A DNA stretch of 64,000 bases, taken from NCBI RefSeq assembly GCF_036785885.1, contig NC_092317.1, positions 3,412,501 to 3,476,500 on the forward strand. Direction: 5' to 3'. Under the pieces are notes generated by a model, which saw only the letters and a list, made by a program, of their open reading frames with translations, had not been told where the DNA came from and ran no database searches. The translations under genes and the position numbers were made by a program. Of the stretch, positions 25,526-37,454 are shown piece after piece (positions within the stretch are counted from its first letter, which is position 1; every line of letters starts with the position of its first letter). This stretch comes from Coffea arabica. Taxonomy: Eukaryota > Streptophyta > Magnoliopsida > Gentianales > Rubiaceae.

Positions 25526-28500
25526 TCATGCAAGTTACACATACTCTTCCTCATTCTGCTTGTTTGTATTGTTTACACGTAGAAAACAATCTTCATGAGT
25601 ATCAAACAATAAATAAATCATTTTCATATGAATTGGATTGGTATTAATTTAGTGAAACTGCTTTCCAAATGAATTAGGTTGAACTTGCGGAGAAGCTTCC
25701 TCATATACAGTCGCTTTGTATTCATGAGATGGTTACTCGAGCTTTTAAGCATGTACTTAAGGCAGTTATTGCTTCTGTTGACAATTGGGCCAACTTACCA
25801 GTAGCAATTGCGTCATCACTTAACTTCTTGCTTGGCTCCTGCACTGCTGAGGACACTGGTTCAAACTTTAGTGATGATTATACACTCCATTTAGAATGGT
25901 TGAGGACATTTTTGGCAAAAAGATTTGGTTGGAGGCTGAAAGATGAGATTCTGAAGTTGAGGAAGTTGTCAATTCTTCGGGGACTTTGTCATAAGGTAGT
26001 ACTTTCATCAAACTTTTTTTAAAAACCCTACCTTATTTTAAGATGTTTATTCTTATTTGTATATATTTAATTCAGGTCGGGTTGGAGTTGGTTCCAAGAG
26101 ACTATGACATGGGAAACCCAAATCCATTTAGACCATCTGATATTATCAGTGTGGTGCCTGTCTGTAAAGTATGCTCTCTTTCTCACTCTTTGGTGCATGT
26201 AGACTCTAGACTGCAATTGATCTTCTGTTTAATTTGTACATTCTATTGGTTAATGGCTTCAGAATAACCTGCTCTTAATATGTACCCTTGCAGCATGTAG
26301 GATGCTCTTCTGCTGATGGAAGAAATTTACTAGAGTCATCCAAGATTGCACTGGATAAAGGGAAGCTTGAAGATGCTGTTAATTATGGAACAAAAGTAAT
26401 ATACAAATCAAGTTTATGGTAAATTTCATTGGTTGATGGCCGCTTAGGTATATAATTTGATTTTAATTTGTGTGACTTAATTTGCAGGCTCTTGCGAAGA
26501 TGATAGCTGTATGCGGTCCCTATCATCGAACAACTGCAAGTGCCTACAGTCTCCTGGCTGTTGTTCTTTATCACACTGGAGATTTTAATCAGGTGAAAGA
26601 AGGTTCTTTCATTTTCAAGTTGATGATTTTTAACCATCTTAGCATTATCTTTTCCATTTTTTCCTGCTTTTCTCTTTTTTTTTTATAATTATTTTTGCTC
26701 TGACAATGCCATGGACAGAATAGTCTTTTTTTTTTTTTAAGAGAATGACAAATTATGCTTTTAGAGAAACAGTTGTATTTTACTTGTACTAGAATGACTC
26801 CAATCTAACATCTACCTGCAATGGAGTCAATTGAAGAAGTAGAAGCTATACCCATAAGTTTCCATCTAAAAAGCATAGGCACTTGTTAAATCTTTTGATT
26901 GCATGAGATTTGTATCTGGTATTTCATGCAGACAAGTGAAAGACACTTATATACTTCTCATTTCATTGTTATGGGTCTGGCTTTGTGATTATCCAACGCG
27001 AAATATGACATCTTTCCTAAATATAGACCAGTTACAGGGGAGAAATATAAGTGTCATTACATGTTAGCTTTCTATATAAGCATGATATCAGAAAAGGAAA
27101 CAATTTAAATTTTTGGTATATGATTTCAGCTTGTGTTACAATTATGTAGAAGTCAAAAAGGATGCATACCTTTAGATGCTTATTGCTGGTTCCTATTCCA
27201 TTTCACATATTTTCATCACTCTACTTTTATGTATAATGAATAATTTTGGAGAAATGTTTTCTGATTTAATTGTTGGAAAGGTTGTGTGCATATATGGACC
27301 CATGTCCAAATAGGAATATAAGAGTAGACCGAAGTCAGGGGTAGTTCGCCACATTTTAAGCGCGCCATGTCCAAATAGGAGTATAAGATTTGAGTTCATT
27401 AACTGGATTTGCCATAATAAGTGTCTTGAAGTTAATGAAAATTCATAATATTACTTAAGGGTATGTTGTATGCTACACTTAGTGTTACTTTCGTGTCCAT
27501 GCTTTGGTTGCTATCAACATAAGCCCATGAAAGTTTCTTCTGCCTGACCATTCCCATTTGTTGTGCAGGCAACTGTTTATCAACAAAAGGCATTGGATAT
27601 CAATGAGAGGGAGCTAGGACTTGACCATCCCGATACAATGAAAAGTTATGGGGATCTTTCTGTGTTTTATTATCGTCTTCAGCACATTGAGTTGGCACTC
27701 AAGTGAGTATCATGCTTCAAATTTCAATTGCATGTTTCTTGCTTTTAAAAGTATGTTTTCTCCTCTTATTGATATCATATGAAGACATAGGCAGGATGGT
27801 TGTTTCAATAGAAAAGTTTTGGATTTTCTTATTAACATATCGCACTCTTTCTTTCACCCAAAAAGCATATGTAGTGCTTTTTGAAGTCCCTTTTCTGATG
27901 TTTCCAAAGCTTCAGCTCAGTGCTTGTAGTAACCCTCATTGTCCCACCTCTACCAAACTGAGATCTTTTCTTTTTGAAATGATTCAAATATCTCTTGCCC
28001 TGCGCTGATCTTTTCATTTTTTCTCCATACTGTTCCTTTCTCAACCCTAATTGTTATTATATGGCAGATATGTCAACCGTGCTTTGTTTCTTCTTCATTT
28101 TACCTGTGGACTATCTCATCCGAATACAGCTGCTACGTATATAAATGTGGCCATGATGGAAGAGGGAATGGGTAATGTTCATGTGGCTCTCAGATATCTG
28201 CATGAAGCCCTTAAATGCAACCAAAGATTACTGGGAGCAGATCATATACAGGTAGCTCTCTCTTTTTGCATTTTCGATCAATCACATACACGTATGTTAA
28301 AGCACTTTCTGGTTCATATTCGATAATGACTCACTTTTCCAGTACATAATGATTATGTTTCTTATTGCTTGTGAAGACTGCTGCTAGCTATCATGCCATA
28401 GCCATAGCTCTTTCATTAATGGAAGCATATTCACTTAGTGTGCAACATGAACAAACTACACTACAAATTCTTCAAGCTAAACTGGGATTGGAGGATCTCC

Positions 28501-31221
28501 GAACTCAGGTGAGCCCAAAATTATAGCGTATGATTTACCTTGACGTGGTTATCAGGCTACGCTGCTTTGTCCAAATTGAACTACCCGCCTATTGGCTTTT
28601 GTACTTCCTCTTTTCTAGTGTTCTTACCATGCTTTTTGCATACTCATGACATGAAATAACAACAATTTCCTGAGAAGAAAATGATGATACCAATAATGTT
28701 GTGCACCATATGGTTTTGGGTATACGACGTCATGATCATGAGAAAAGTGGCGCTTCATCATGAAAATTTTCATGCCCAAAAAAAATAGTTTTTTTTTAAA
28801 ACAAAAACTACAATGGACTATGATGATACAAATGATTTGTAGAATATAGTATCTTTTAAATTGGGTTAACACCTTACAACTGCACAAAATGTGGTGCTTT
28901 TGTTATCTTGTAGTCTAAAAAGAAATGTCATGTTATTGTGATGTCCAAAGTTGGAGAGTGATATAGTAATGAACTTCAGGATGCTGCTGCATGGCTGGAA
29001 TATTTTGAATCAAAAGCCCTGGAACAGCAAGAAGCAGCAAGGAATGGAACCCCAAAACCTGATGCATCTATAGCTAGCAAAGGACATCTTAGGTATTAAT
29101 ATGGTATTCCCAAATTACTTTAGTTATAATTCAAGCACTTGTGCCCCTATGAACAAAAATCTTTGATCTTGTATTGCAGCGTATCTGATCTCCTTGATTA
29201 CATAAGTCCTGATCCAGATTCAAGAGTCACAGATGCACAGAGGAAGCGACGTGCAAAGGTAGGTTTCTTTCCTCTATTTCTCTATATTTTTCTTGTTTAT
29301 AAATTCACTTTTTTTTTTCCTGCTAGCCGAAGTCAGAAATGTGAAGTTAACTTTGAAGAAATTTAACTTTCCAACTCACTCAAGCTAAAGCTTATATTCC
29401 ATTAATGTCAGACTGGAAAGGATTCAATTCCGACTACGAGATCAACTTTCTCAGAATGCATACATAGTTGACGACGTTCTTTTATGTGTGGTCTCTCAGG
29501 TGTTGCCTGTGGGTGATAAACTCCAGCAGGGGCTGCATGATGATAGAAATGATGAGTCCACAAGTGGTGATGTTATTGATATGATTGTGACTGCAGCAGG
29601 AAGTGACAATGTGGAAACAAAGGCAATCAAGGTTCCCATCCAGGAGCCCGAGGTCATTGATAGCAGCATTACCACTTCTCCAGTTATAGAAGAAGTTGTC
29701 CAAGATATCAGTTCAGATGAGGGGTGGCAAGAAGCTAACCCAAAAGGACGGTCTGGTAATGGGTCTGGAAGGAAGTTCAACCGCAGGCGGCCAAATCTTA
29801 CGAAGTTAAAGCTAAACTCTGAATGGCATAATTTTGGAGACAACAGTCAGCGAAAGGAAGCTATTGCACAGGGACGTAAACCATCATCCAAGACTATGTC
29901 AGGTGATATTTCTCTGCAGAAGCAAGCTAAGACTGCTAGTCTTGGTGCTATTGAAGATTCAAGTAAACCACCAGCCAAGTCTTTGGATGCTAGAGTTTCT
30001 CCAACATCAGCTTCTAAAGTGTCCTTAAATCCTGCCAGTCTCACACCCACGGCTTCCAAGTCTTTGTCATATAAAGATGTAGCCGTGGCAGCACCAGGTA
30101 CGGTTCCAAAGCCCTTTCTGGAGAAAGTAGAACAAAAGGTAGAAGAATTAAACGAGGCACACACTGATAACCCAATCTCCATTAGTCAACCCGAGACATC
30201 AGAGAATGGGAAAGAAAGCATAGCTCTAGACGATGCATTACCTAATCCTGAAGATACAGGATCACCAGTTGAAGGTGAGGTTAATGGAAGTGGTAGCAAG
30301 GCAGAGAATTCAACCCCGGAGTTTGAGGATGTCTTGAATCCAAATGATCAAGAAAAACATGCAGAAACAAATGGGAGCAAGCTTTCAGCTGCAGCTCCAC
30401 CATTTAATCCAGGTGCCTGCCCCTTGGTCCACTCATTGAGCTCCCCTACGGCAACTAGTGTCTATGATATAGTAGCAAGTCAAAGCATGCTCACAGAACC
30501 AGCGGGTTTCCCCTCAGTTGCGGCTAGAGTTCCTTGTGGTCCTAGATCACCTTTATACTACAGAACAAGCCATTCGTACCGAATGAAACATGGGATCTTA
30601 AATTACCAAATCCCTATAATGGAAAGAAATGAATCTGTTTCGCCAAAAACTATGAACCCTCACGCACCGGAATTTGTTCCCAGAAAAGCTTGGGGCCAGT
30701 CTGCGGCAACTGAAGGTTCAAAGGGATCTACTTCTTCTGATTCCTCGGGAGACTCCAATGCATCAGATCCTGAAGTTTCCTCAGAAGAGAAGCTTGATAA
30801 AAAGGTAAGCAACGGGCTCCAAGAAGCGAGGTCAAAGAAGAGTAGTTCAGAAGCTGAAAAGGCTGAGTTAGCGAGACAAATACTACTAAGCTTTATTGTC
30901 AAGTCGGTGCAGCATTCTTCAGATTCTCAAAGTGAGTCCCTTGTCAGTGAGAAGAAGCGGGAGGGTTCTGCAAATTCTGCTGAAGCAATTGCAAATGACA
31001 GTGCAATAATAAAAGTCCTAAACGGAAATGAAGGAAAGAAAGAAATGGTGTCCGAAGGCAACAAGAATGAAAAGCCAAAAATAGTCGATGTGAATAAGAA
31101 TAGGCATGGGGATGGCGAAGGATTTATTGTTGTTACAAAACGGAGAAGAAATAGGCAGCACTTCACGAATGGGGTGAATGGGTTGTATAATCCACGATCT
31201 ATATGTGCTTCAGTGCGTTGA
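18803..31221 (+). CDS. REC: REDUCED CHLOROPLAST COVERAGE / CLU-family TPR protein
   Basis: Large cytosolic protein of the CLU (clustered mitochondria) family; in Arabidopsis the REC1/REC2(TSS)/REC3 clade affects the cell volume devoted to chloroplasts. 23 exons: 18803-18872, 19043-19104, 19267-19359, 19556-19628, 21241-21585, 21706-21770, 21905-22036, 22530-22571, 22661-23188, 23665-23819, 24375-24879, 25164-25226, 25321-25422, 25678-25995, 26076-26168, 26294-26395, 26488-26592, 27569-27702, 28068-28251, 28377-28508, 28980-29092, 29180-29258 and 29500-31221, joining to 1738 residues. Order: basic start [14 protein letters not shown]; ubiquitin-like CLU N-domain (about 25-100, [20 protein letters not shown]); Pro/Ser-rich linker (about 125-175); CLU domain from about 295; eIF3-p135-like region around 745-880; TPRs about 885-1100 (including [19 protein letters not shown]); long low-complexity tail ending [10 protein letters not shown]. 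Intron 4 is 1.6 kb and intron 13 contains a long CT repeat. Which REC paralog it matches is not settled. Confidence 0.92.
25444..25525 (+). repeat. (CT)n microsatellite in REC intron 13
   Basis: About 80 bases of CT dinucleotides with a few interruptions, starting some 20 bases after the exon 13 donor. On the opposite strand it is a GAGA tract. Likely length-polymorphic. Confidence 0.95.
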
Positions 31222-33469
31222 AGAGGGTCAAGCTGTAATCCTGGAATGAACTAGAGCACAAAGAGTATGATAATCTTCTCCCAGTTCAAGCATGGCGGAG
31301 ATATCTTTGCATCAAATCAAGAAACAAAACAGTGGCGGCTCACTAGATAACCAGTTCTAGATTTCATTAATAGAGAATCCTGATTTCCTGTTTTGGTTGC
31401 TCTAGTAATAGTTGTAAAGTTTTCTTGCCCAGAAATTTTGTTCCCTTCTTTGTATATTATGCAGTAAATGTTTTCTCCTCCTCAAGCTTCTGTAATCCGA
31501 CGACATTACTGATCGATCTGCCAAAATGATGAGTTATTTTTTAATCTGTTAACTTCGCTTCCTGTAGATTGATGTAACGTTATCATGCAAAATTAACAGC
31601 AAAGACAATATGACCAACTTCCCAGTCGATGATAACATCATACTAAGATATGGCCTCAATAGCGTACAATATCAACATAACTTTTTTTTTTTTTTGAAGA
31701 GAAATGACACCCAACGTTGATGTGAACATATTGACTTCTGTAAACTAACTTAATGGTCGATAGATTGGTCTTAAAGTAGCAAAACCGTATGATTCAGAGC
31801 TCGAATTTCCACTCGGTTACCCGAATTTCCACATGTCACCATCCAAGAAAGAAAAAGAGAGGATGGTGTGGGAAGGAAAAGAAGAAAATGCAGACTCATT
31901 TCAACGCGATAGGCACGATGAGGAAAGTCGTTTAGACCACGCAAAGTCTAAACTCAAAACTTAGATGAGAAATTTCTGCAGCAAATTTGCTAACAGGTAA
32001 CATCTGCTAAGCAAATAATTTCCTTTAGGAGAAAAGGGTTTGATTTAGCAAGCAATTCAAGAAGAGGTCTCTTTCGTTAGACTAATGAAGCAAACACGGT
32101 TCTGTACACATATTTCTTGATTCCTAGGCAATCTAAAGTATTAAGTGTGGAATTGTCATATTCGGCTAAAGCGTGTAGCCGTAAAAATGTGGATCCCTGA
32201 AGAAAACCAAAGCTCAAAATAGAAAACAAGAGGGGGGTAAAGGTTCCTGATGACCCTGGCCCTGCGGCTCGGCCCTCCTTGTCATAAGCTACGCAGAATC
32301 AAAGACCGACCCGGATGTCCTTTTCTTGCAAGGCTCGTGTCTCGTCATCATCTTTACTTCAAAGGATGAAGATTTTAAAGTCTTTTTTTAAGGGAAAAAC
32401 TCAACATTTATTCTATGTTTGGAGGTCGACACTTTCACTGTTCTAACAGACTTCCAAAATAAGATACTTGACCTTAGTGTTATTTATGCACCTCTAATTC
32501 TCTTGAACGTATGTTACTACTGGATTTGGAACTATATGAATGTGTACAAAGGGAAATTTATATACTTTATAGCAGCTAACATGACCAAGAAGTGTTTACT
32601 TTTACTAGTAAACAACGCTTATATTTCTACATCTCACACTTGGGGAGATCCAAACTGGTTTTCCCCGGCCGGGATCCATTTTAATACTGCATAGCAATCT
32701 CCATCTAAAGCATTTTGATTGAACATGAAATATATATATATATATGACCAATATAGACATTAACTAGAAAGACAAATAATAAAAGAGACGTCGAGAATTC
32801 GTTGTCGGCTGCGGCCATTGCACATACATGTTATCCAATATGTTTCTTTCCCTGACTGCTTCAACCATTCTGCTAATTAAGAGGGGTTTTGAATTTGAAG
32901 TTGTTTTGTTGGTGCATGAATTTGAAGTTTTGAAAAACATACGAGAATGACGAATTAAGACGCGAATTTAAGGTGGAAGCACTTAATCCTACGTACGGCA
33001 CATCCTATATTGTCCGCAAACTGTCCCGTGTGGAAGTTCTCATGCACTATTGCCAAGAAAAAAAAAAAAAAAGAGACTTATCAATGCTACACTTCTATCT
33101 TCAGCATTGCTATTCAGTTGATGGAAACGCCTAAAGTCCTCAATCCAAGCAAGCAACTCTTAATTCCACTAACTCTTTAGGCCCATTTTACTTCCCTTTT
33201 ACCTTTGTAAAGAGAGGCACGGCACATTGATAATCACTTTTTAATAAAAGGATAAAAACAATTTTAAGAAAGATAATAATGTCATAGAAATTTGGATAAT
33301 TTTCCATTGAGCTCCATCAACCAATCATGTAAAGATTGTTCCTCCTGTCTGACATTCCCGTTTTACTAACAAGACTGAGCACATACAGATAAATGTTTGT
33401 TCACCGCTATCTCCCTCTAAATTTCTCTCTATATCATGATGATCATATGATTATTACCATTGAAAAGAA
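31222..33469. other. Convergent intergenic region between REC and VQ genes
   Basis: The first 250 bases are probably the REC 3' untranslated region. A GC-richer patch lies at about 32240-32350 and a short TA run near 32732-32744. No gene, RNA or bounded transposon could be supported. Confidence 0.55.
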
Positions 33470-34174
33470 CTAAGCACTTGAAGTAGGGTCTTCGTTCTCA
33501 ACAGCATCAATATCAAGACTATTTGGATAACTTGGATGAATGGGAAACAAAGGCAAAAGCGGGGGTGGCTTAGATCCTCCGGGAGTATCACTACTAGTGG
33601 GGAGCAAATAATAACCCTTCTCATCAATCCCCTGCATCTCTTCATCCAACGGTGCTGAACAAGTTATCCTCTGCGGCGCTTTTGTATTCCCACATGCCAA
33701 ATTTTCCATCGGCGACACCGTCACCTGGTCGAAGCTGAACCCAAAAACTCTTCTTGGCCTCGCGGAAGAACCCGAGGAGGAGGAGGACGATGAGGAGGAG
33801 GAGTAAGTGGAGGATGAGGATGATGATGACGACGACGACGATGATCCACTTTTACCACCACAGTCAAGGAGGCGGCCATTGTTGTTAACCTTGATCTCCG
33901 GCACACATACGCTCCGCCTTCGTTCATGGAGCTTGAGGCCTGGTCTCCGGGCACCCATGTCGCGGGAGGGTGGTTTCCCGGCGACAGGATGCGGGTAAAC
34001 GGTCGGTGGATTTTCTTCGGGTAAAGCGGTGAACTTTTGGACCACGGCTTTGAAGTTGGAGACGTCAGTTTCTATATAGATTGTCCTGCGGCTTGGGGGT
34101 TTTTCCTTGACTGAGGAAGCTGGTAAAATTCTGTAGGCATCGTTGGTTTTCTTGTTGGAAGATGGAGAAGCCAT
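33470..34174 (-). CDS. VQ motif-containing protein (MVQ-like)
   Basis: Intronless gene of 234 residues. VQ proteins are plant-specific cofactors that bind WRKY transcription factors through a short motif. Here the motif is in NFKAVVQKFTALPEE at about residues 40-55 (F-x-x-x-V-Q-x-F-T-A). Further on are PSRDMGARRPGLKLHERRRS, the conserved block VCVPEIKV, two serine runs (about residues 105-135) and a C-terminal GYYLLPTSSDTP and PPPLLPLFPIHPSYP. A tyrosine-leucine-proline element followed by LLPLFP is typical of the subgroup phosphorylated by MPK3/MPK6 (for example VQ4, VQ31, VQ33), and several Ser/Thr-Pro sites are present. I chose the ATG at 34174 (MASPSSNKK); an in-frame ATG eight codons upstream (34198) would add MIFFLSPF. 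A TATA box and TTGAC W-box cores lie upstream. Confidence 0.9.
   Translation of the reverse strand: MASPSSNKKTNDAYRILPASSVKEKPPSRRTIYIETDVSNFKAVVQKFTALPEENPPTVYPHPVAGKPPSRDMGARRPGLKLHERRRSVCVPEIKVNNNGRLLDCGGKSGSSSSSSSSSSSSTYSSSSSSSSSSGSSARPRRVFGFSFDQVTVSPMENLACGNTKAPQRITCSAPLDEEMQGIDEKGYYLLPTSSDTPGGSKPPPLLPLFPIHPSYPNSLDIDAVENEDPTSSA
33774..33845 (-). repeat. Coding triplet repeat (polyserine) in the VQ gene
   Basis: On the plus strand the segment is a run of GAG, GAT and GAC triplets; read on the minus strand it encodes two serine runs split by Thr-Tyr. Mixed codons suggest age, but the pure stretches could still vary in length. Confidence 0.85.
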
Positions 34175-34498
34175 GAAAGGCGAGAGAAAAAAGATCAAGG
34201 TAGTGAAAGATGATGCAAAAACTGCACTGAACAGAGAAGCGGAAAATTAGGCATAGATTCTGGCGATCTTTTTCATGTTTAGAAGTAAAGAAAAACCAGA
34301 TATCAGCAGAGGTCTTGTACAAGTACAGGGAATTAAGGCATGAATGAATTGTTGCTAGTAAGTTTCCTGCAAATTGCTATGAACTTATATACTTTACTAG
34401 TAGTAAGCAGAGGGTACATGAAACTGGAGAGCTTTTGGTATGGGGAAAGAAAGGTGTTTTGTTTGATTTGTGGAAGAAGTTAGTCAAATAGTGGGGTG

Positions 34499-34506
34499 TT
34501 TATATA
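34499..34506 (-). promoter_or_regulatory. TATA box of the VQ gene, with a nearby W-box core
   Basis: The minus strand reads TATATAAA about 325 bases upstream of the VQ ATG. A TTGACT W-box core on the minus strand at about 34482-34487 lies just inside the transcribed side, and another TTGACT is on the plus strand near 34664. W-boxes would fit WRKY control of a WRKY partner, but this is inference. Confidence 0.5.
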
Positions 34507-34880
34507 CAAATCAAATGGGGGAATTTTACCAACCCCGGGCTCTGCCTAAAGGATTGAGCAACACGGGCTAGAATTTCAACGCTGGGATACCCTCATTAAT
34601 TTTTTGTTTGAATAAATGGCATTTATTCCTCAATTAATTGTTATTCCAAATTGGGATATTTGTTGACTTATAGATAGGCCAATTTGATTTTTGTGTCATT
34701 ACTTTTCCATTCTCAGAAGATTTGTTTGGTTTATGGCCAAGAAAAATGCAAGCAAGTATAGATTTTCTCGGCTGAGGTGACATTTTAGTACAAGAGTAAA
34801 ATTAATAATGTACTTTGATTTTGAGTAAAATTAATGTTCTTAGGGGGGTTTGGGGTTGGGTTTGTAAGTCCCTGGAAGGA

Positions 34881-34911
34881 CCTCAAAAGTTGCCGACTTT
34901 TGAGGTTTTTT
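34881..34911 (+). other. Perfect 10-bp hairpin followed by six T
   Basis: CCTCAAAAGT, spacer TGCCG, ACTTTTGAGG, then TTTTTT. It looks like a bacterial-type terminator, but the setting is plant nuclear DNA, so it is more likely the core of a decayed fold-back element; G-rich AGGGGGGTTTGGGGTTGGG lies 20-40 bases upstream. Confidence 0.5.
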
Positions 34912-37315
34912 CTGGGATTAGGTTTATATATCTAACTTTCATCAAAAAGATTTTGAGTGGACAACTATAATCTTAAACCTATAACAACATATATTTATTT
35001 ATGGAGGGAGACCTTGCACTATACTACAATTAATTTACAACCATAACAAACCATTTATGGTGGAGAACTAGTCCATCAAAGTTTGGACTTTGGATGGATA
35101 CATACATACTGCTGTTGTCTTGTTGGATAAGAACTAACTCACAACTTTAACACGTACAAGGCATTAATGTCAGTAAATCAAATTGTGATTTGTAATTACA
35201 TATTTTTCAACAACTGTGTTACGCGAATAAGAATATATAACCCGAAGAAAATGCCCTTGTTTTTTTTTCAACACATTAAACATAAAAATATTCTTTTATC
35301 CCAAATTTATTAATTAGTAGAAACATGCAATGAAAAAAAGAGGATAAGTACAAATATGCAGCACCACCAAAAACATAGTGGAATAACGTATAAAAGAAAC
35401 ATCATGCTTAAAACAAATACTACAAGGAATAGCGTCGGTTCATTTGCTAATCATAATTTTAATTTAAGAAAACAAAAGAAACTAAGTCTTGTTGGATATA
35501 CGAAGTTAACTTCTTCAAATAGTTTTGTTGTCTTGATTTACCAATTTTACATACGAAAAATATATTTTAGATTACCACAAACACCCAATTATGAGATTCA
35601 AGCACAAGCGACAAGACCTCTTACCCGAGTTTAACATAATAATATTACTAGACTTTAAATATGATTATGAACTATGACAAGTCTTCTTACTAATTATATG
35701 TTTTGTGAACGTAAAATTATGTTAGAAAACGTTAATGTTGCTTAATGCATATTCCAACAACTTAATTATACATCAAGTCTACTGATCAAGCATTTATCCG
35801 GGTATAATGCAAATTAGAGGAATCTTTTATTAAAAGCTTTAAACGAACTGAAAGATCATGGCGAAAGAGTAGTGCAACCTTGTACTTTTGGTAGCATCAA
35901 TAGAACAGTTGTTGTATTGAAGGCAATTTGTTACGAAATCATTTTGATGCCACGGAATTGAAATGATCCAGAGAAGTTTCTCAAGAATTGCCTGAAGAAT
36001 AATAAAACAGTGGAAAGTTGGATTGAATGTCGATTGGGTGAAAAATGGATAGGCACCAGTCTAGTAGTAGGCAGGGTTGAATTTTTTGCGAGGGGGCGTT
36101 AAGAGCTGAAAAGTTTGAAAATGGAAGAAGCAGAAAAGAACAATATAAAATCAATGGGGAATTTCAATCTAGAGCTAGCTAGCTGGCCATGGATGAGTCA
36201 TGCGGGGTCAGCGGGGCGTTGAAACGGGAAACGAGGAAGACTTGGCAGCACCAACCACAGTGGCACATTTGCTGCTCAGATTCCTCATCTCATCTTCTTC
36301 CATCCCCGGGACGGGAGACTCTCTGAAGATTTCTCATTCCTCCTCTATCTTCTTTCCACTGCGTAACATAGCTGTGCTAAAGAGTTACCCTTATCCTAAC
36401 ACGCAACTGTAAACTAATCCATCCCCTACCCATAAATAAAAAAGAAAAGAACTGTAGACAAATCCAGCATCTGCTGCATTTACGAACATATAGGAAAGAA
36501 ATTACTTCACTTCTCATCAGGTAAAAAGTAACTCCAAGACTTCTTCATGAGCATAAGAAATCACTGAATTTCATGGTACATATCAGTTGTATTTAACATT
36601 TTTGGTTACCAAATCGATATAAAAAAAAAAAAAAACAAGTCAAAACCAAATGTCTGGTGAATCTTTTTTACTTATTCGAAGTCACTTTTGTTTCAAATGG
36701 TATATCAACTCCTTAATCACTAGCATTATTTTTTTGATGCAAGTAATATTATTGTGGTTCTTGATGAACTTCTGCATATAACTTTGAAATCTAAGAACGT
36801 ATGTAGTACGAAAACATGTTAAGACTATGCATGCGGCAAAAATAGCTTTGCTAGTAATTCGTTTACTTGTTACACTAGGGCACATTTTTACAGCAGTTGC
36901 ACCAGAAAAGTTTTCAACAAACGACCCTGGTTTCTTCCCTATCGTTTGCGTGAAGGAAATGAACTTTGAAAATGGGGTCAAAAAGATTGCACCATTCTTC
37001 CTTTCTGTTCCATAGCTTGGGCTTTTTTTGTACTATGTTTATGCAGTTTCTTTGCTTTACACTTCTCTTCCGTTTCCATGATCGATCAGTTGCTTTGCTG
37101 GGATGGTTTTGTTTTTGGTTCCAGACTTTGTTATCTTATCTCACGGAACCTTTCTCTTTCATAAAATTTGAATTCTTGGAATGTTTCGCTTCACATTATC
37201 CAATCATTTGCACCCTTCCCTTCTTCTTAGTGCTTGGCGCCCTTCTTCTCAGTGCTTTGCGTATTTGCATTTTCGTTCTCTTCCACTACTGTGTTTTCAC
37301 ACAAAATCTTAGGTT

Positions 37316-37454
37316 GTGTTTGGATTGCATTTTTTTGGATTTTTTATCAAAAAATTACTGTAGCGATTTGATGTATGTAAGATAAAAAAGTGATAGAGAA
37401 ATGTGTTCATAAAAAACATAGCAATTTTTCGGTGAAAAATGGCCGTCCAAACAC
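37316..37454. mobile_element. MITE with GTGTTTGGA terminal repeats
   Basis: Begins GTGTTTGGATTG and ends GTCCAAACAC. Inside are ATTACTGTAGCGATT, GATGTATGTAAGATAAAAA and TTCATAAAAAACATA, shared with the copy near 45411-45550. About 139 bp; no clear target duplication. Confidence 0.65.

Noticed and set aside
29496-30182. Minus-strand frames of 111-115 codons inside REC
   Set aside because: They are antisense to the large last REC exon.
32419-32694. Open frame of 91 codons with hydrophobic segments
   Set aside because: No recognisable motif, no supporting splice or promoter signals, AT-driven composition.
34881-34911. Rho-independent terminator
   Set aside because: Structure fits, but the surroundings are plant nuclear DNA with no bacterial gene nearby.
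36966-37385. 139-codon plus-strand frame rich in Phe, Leu and Cys
   Set aside because: T-rich DNA gives such text by chance, and the end runs into a MITE.
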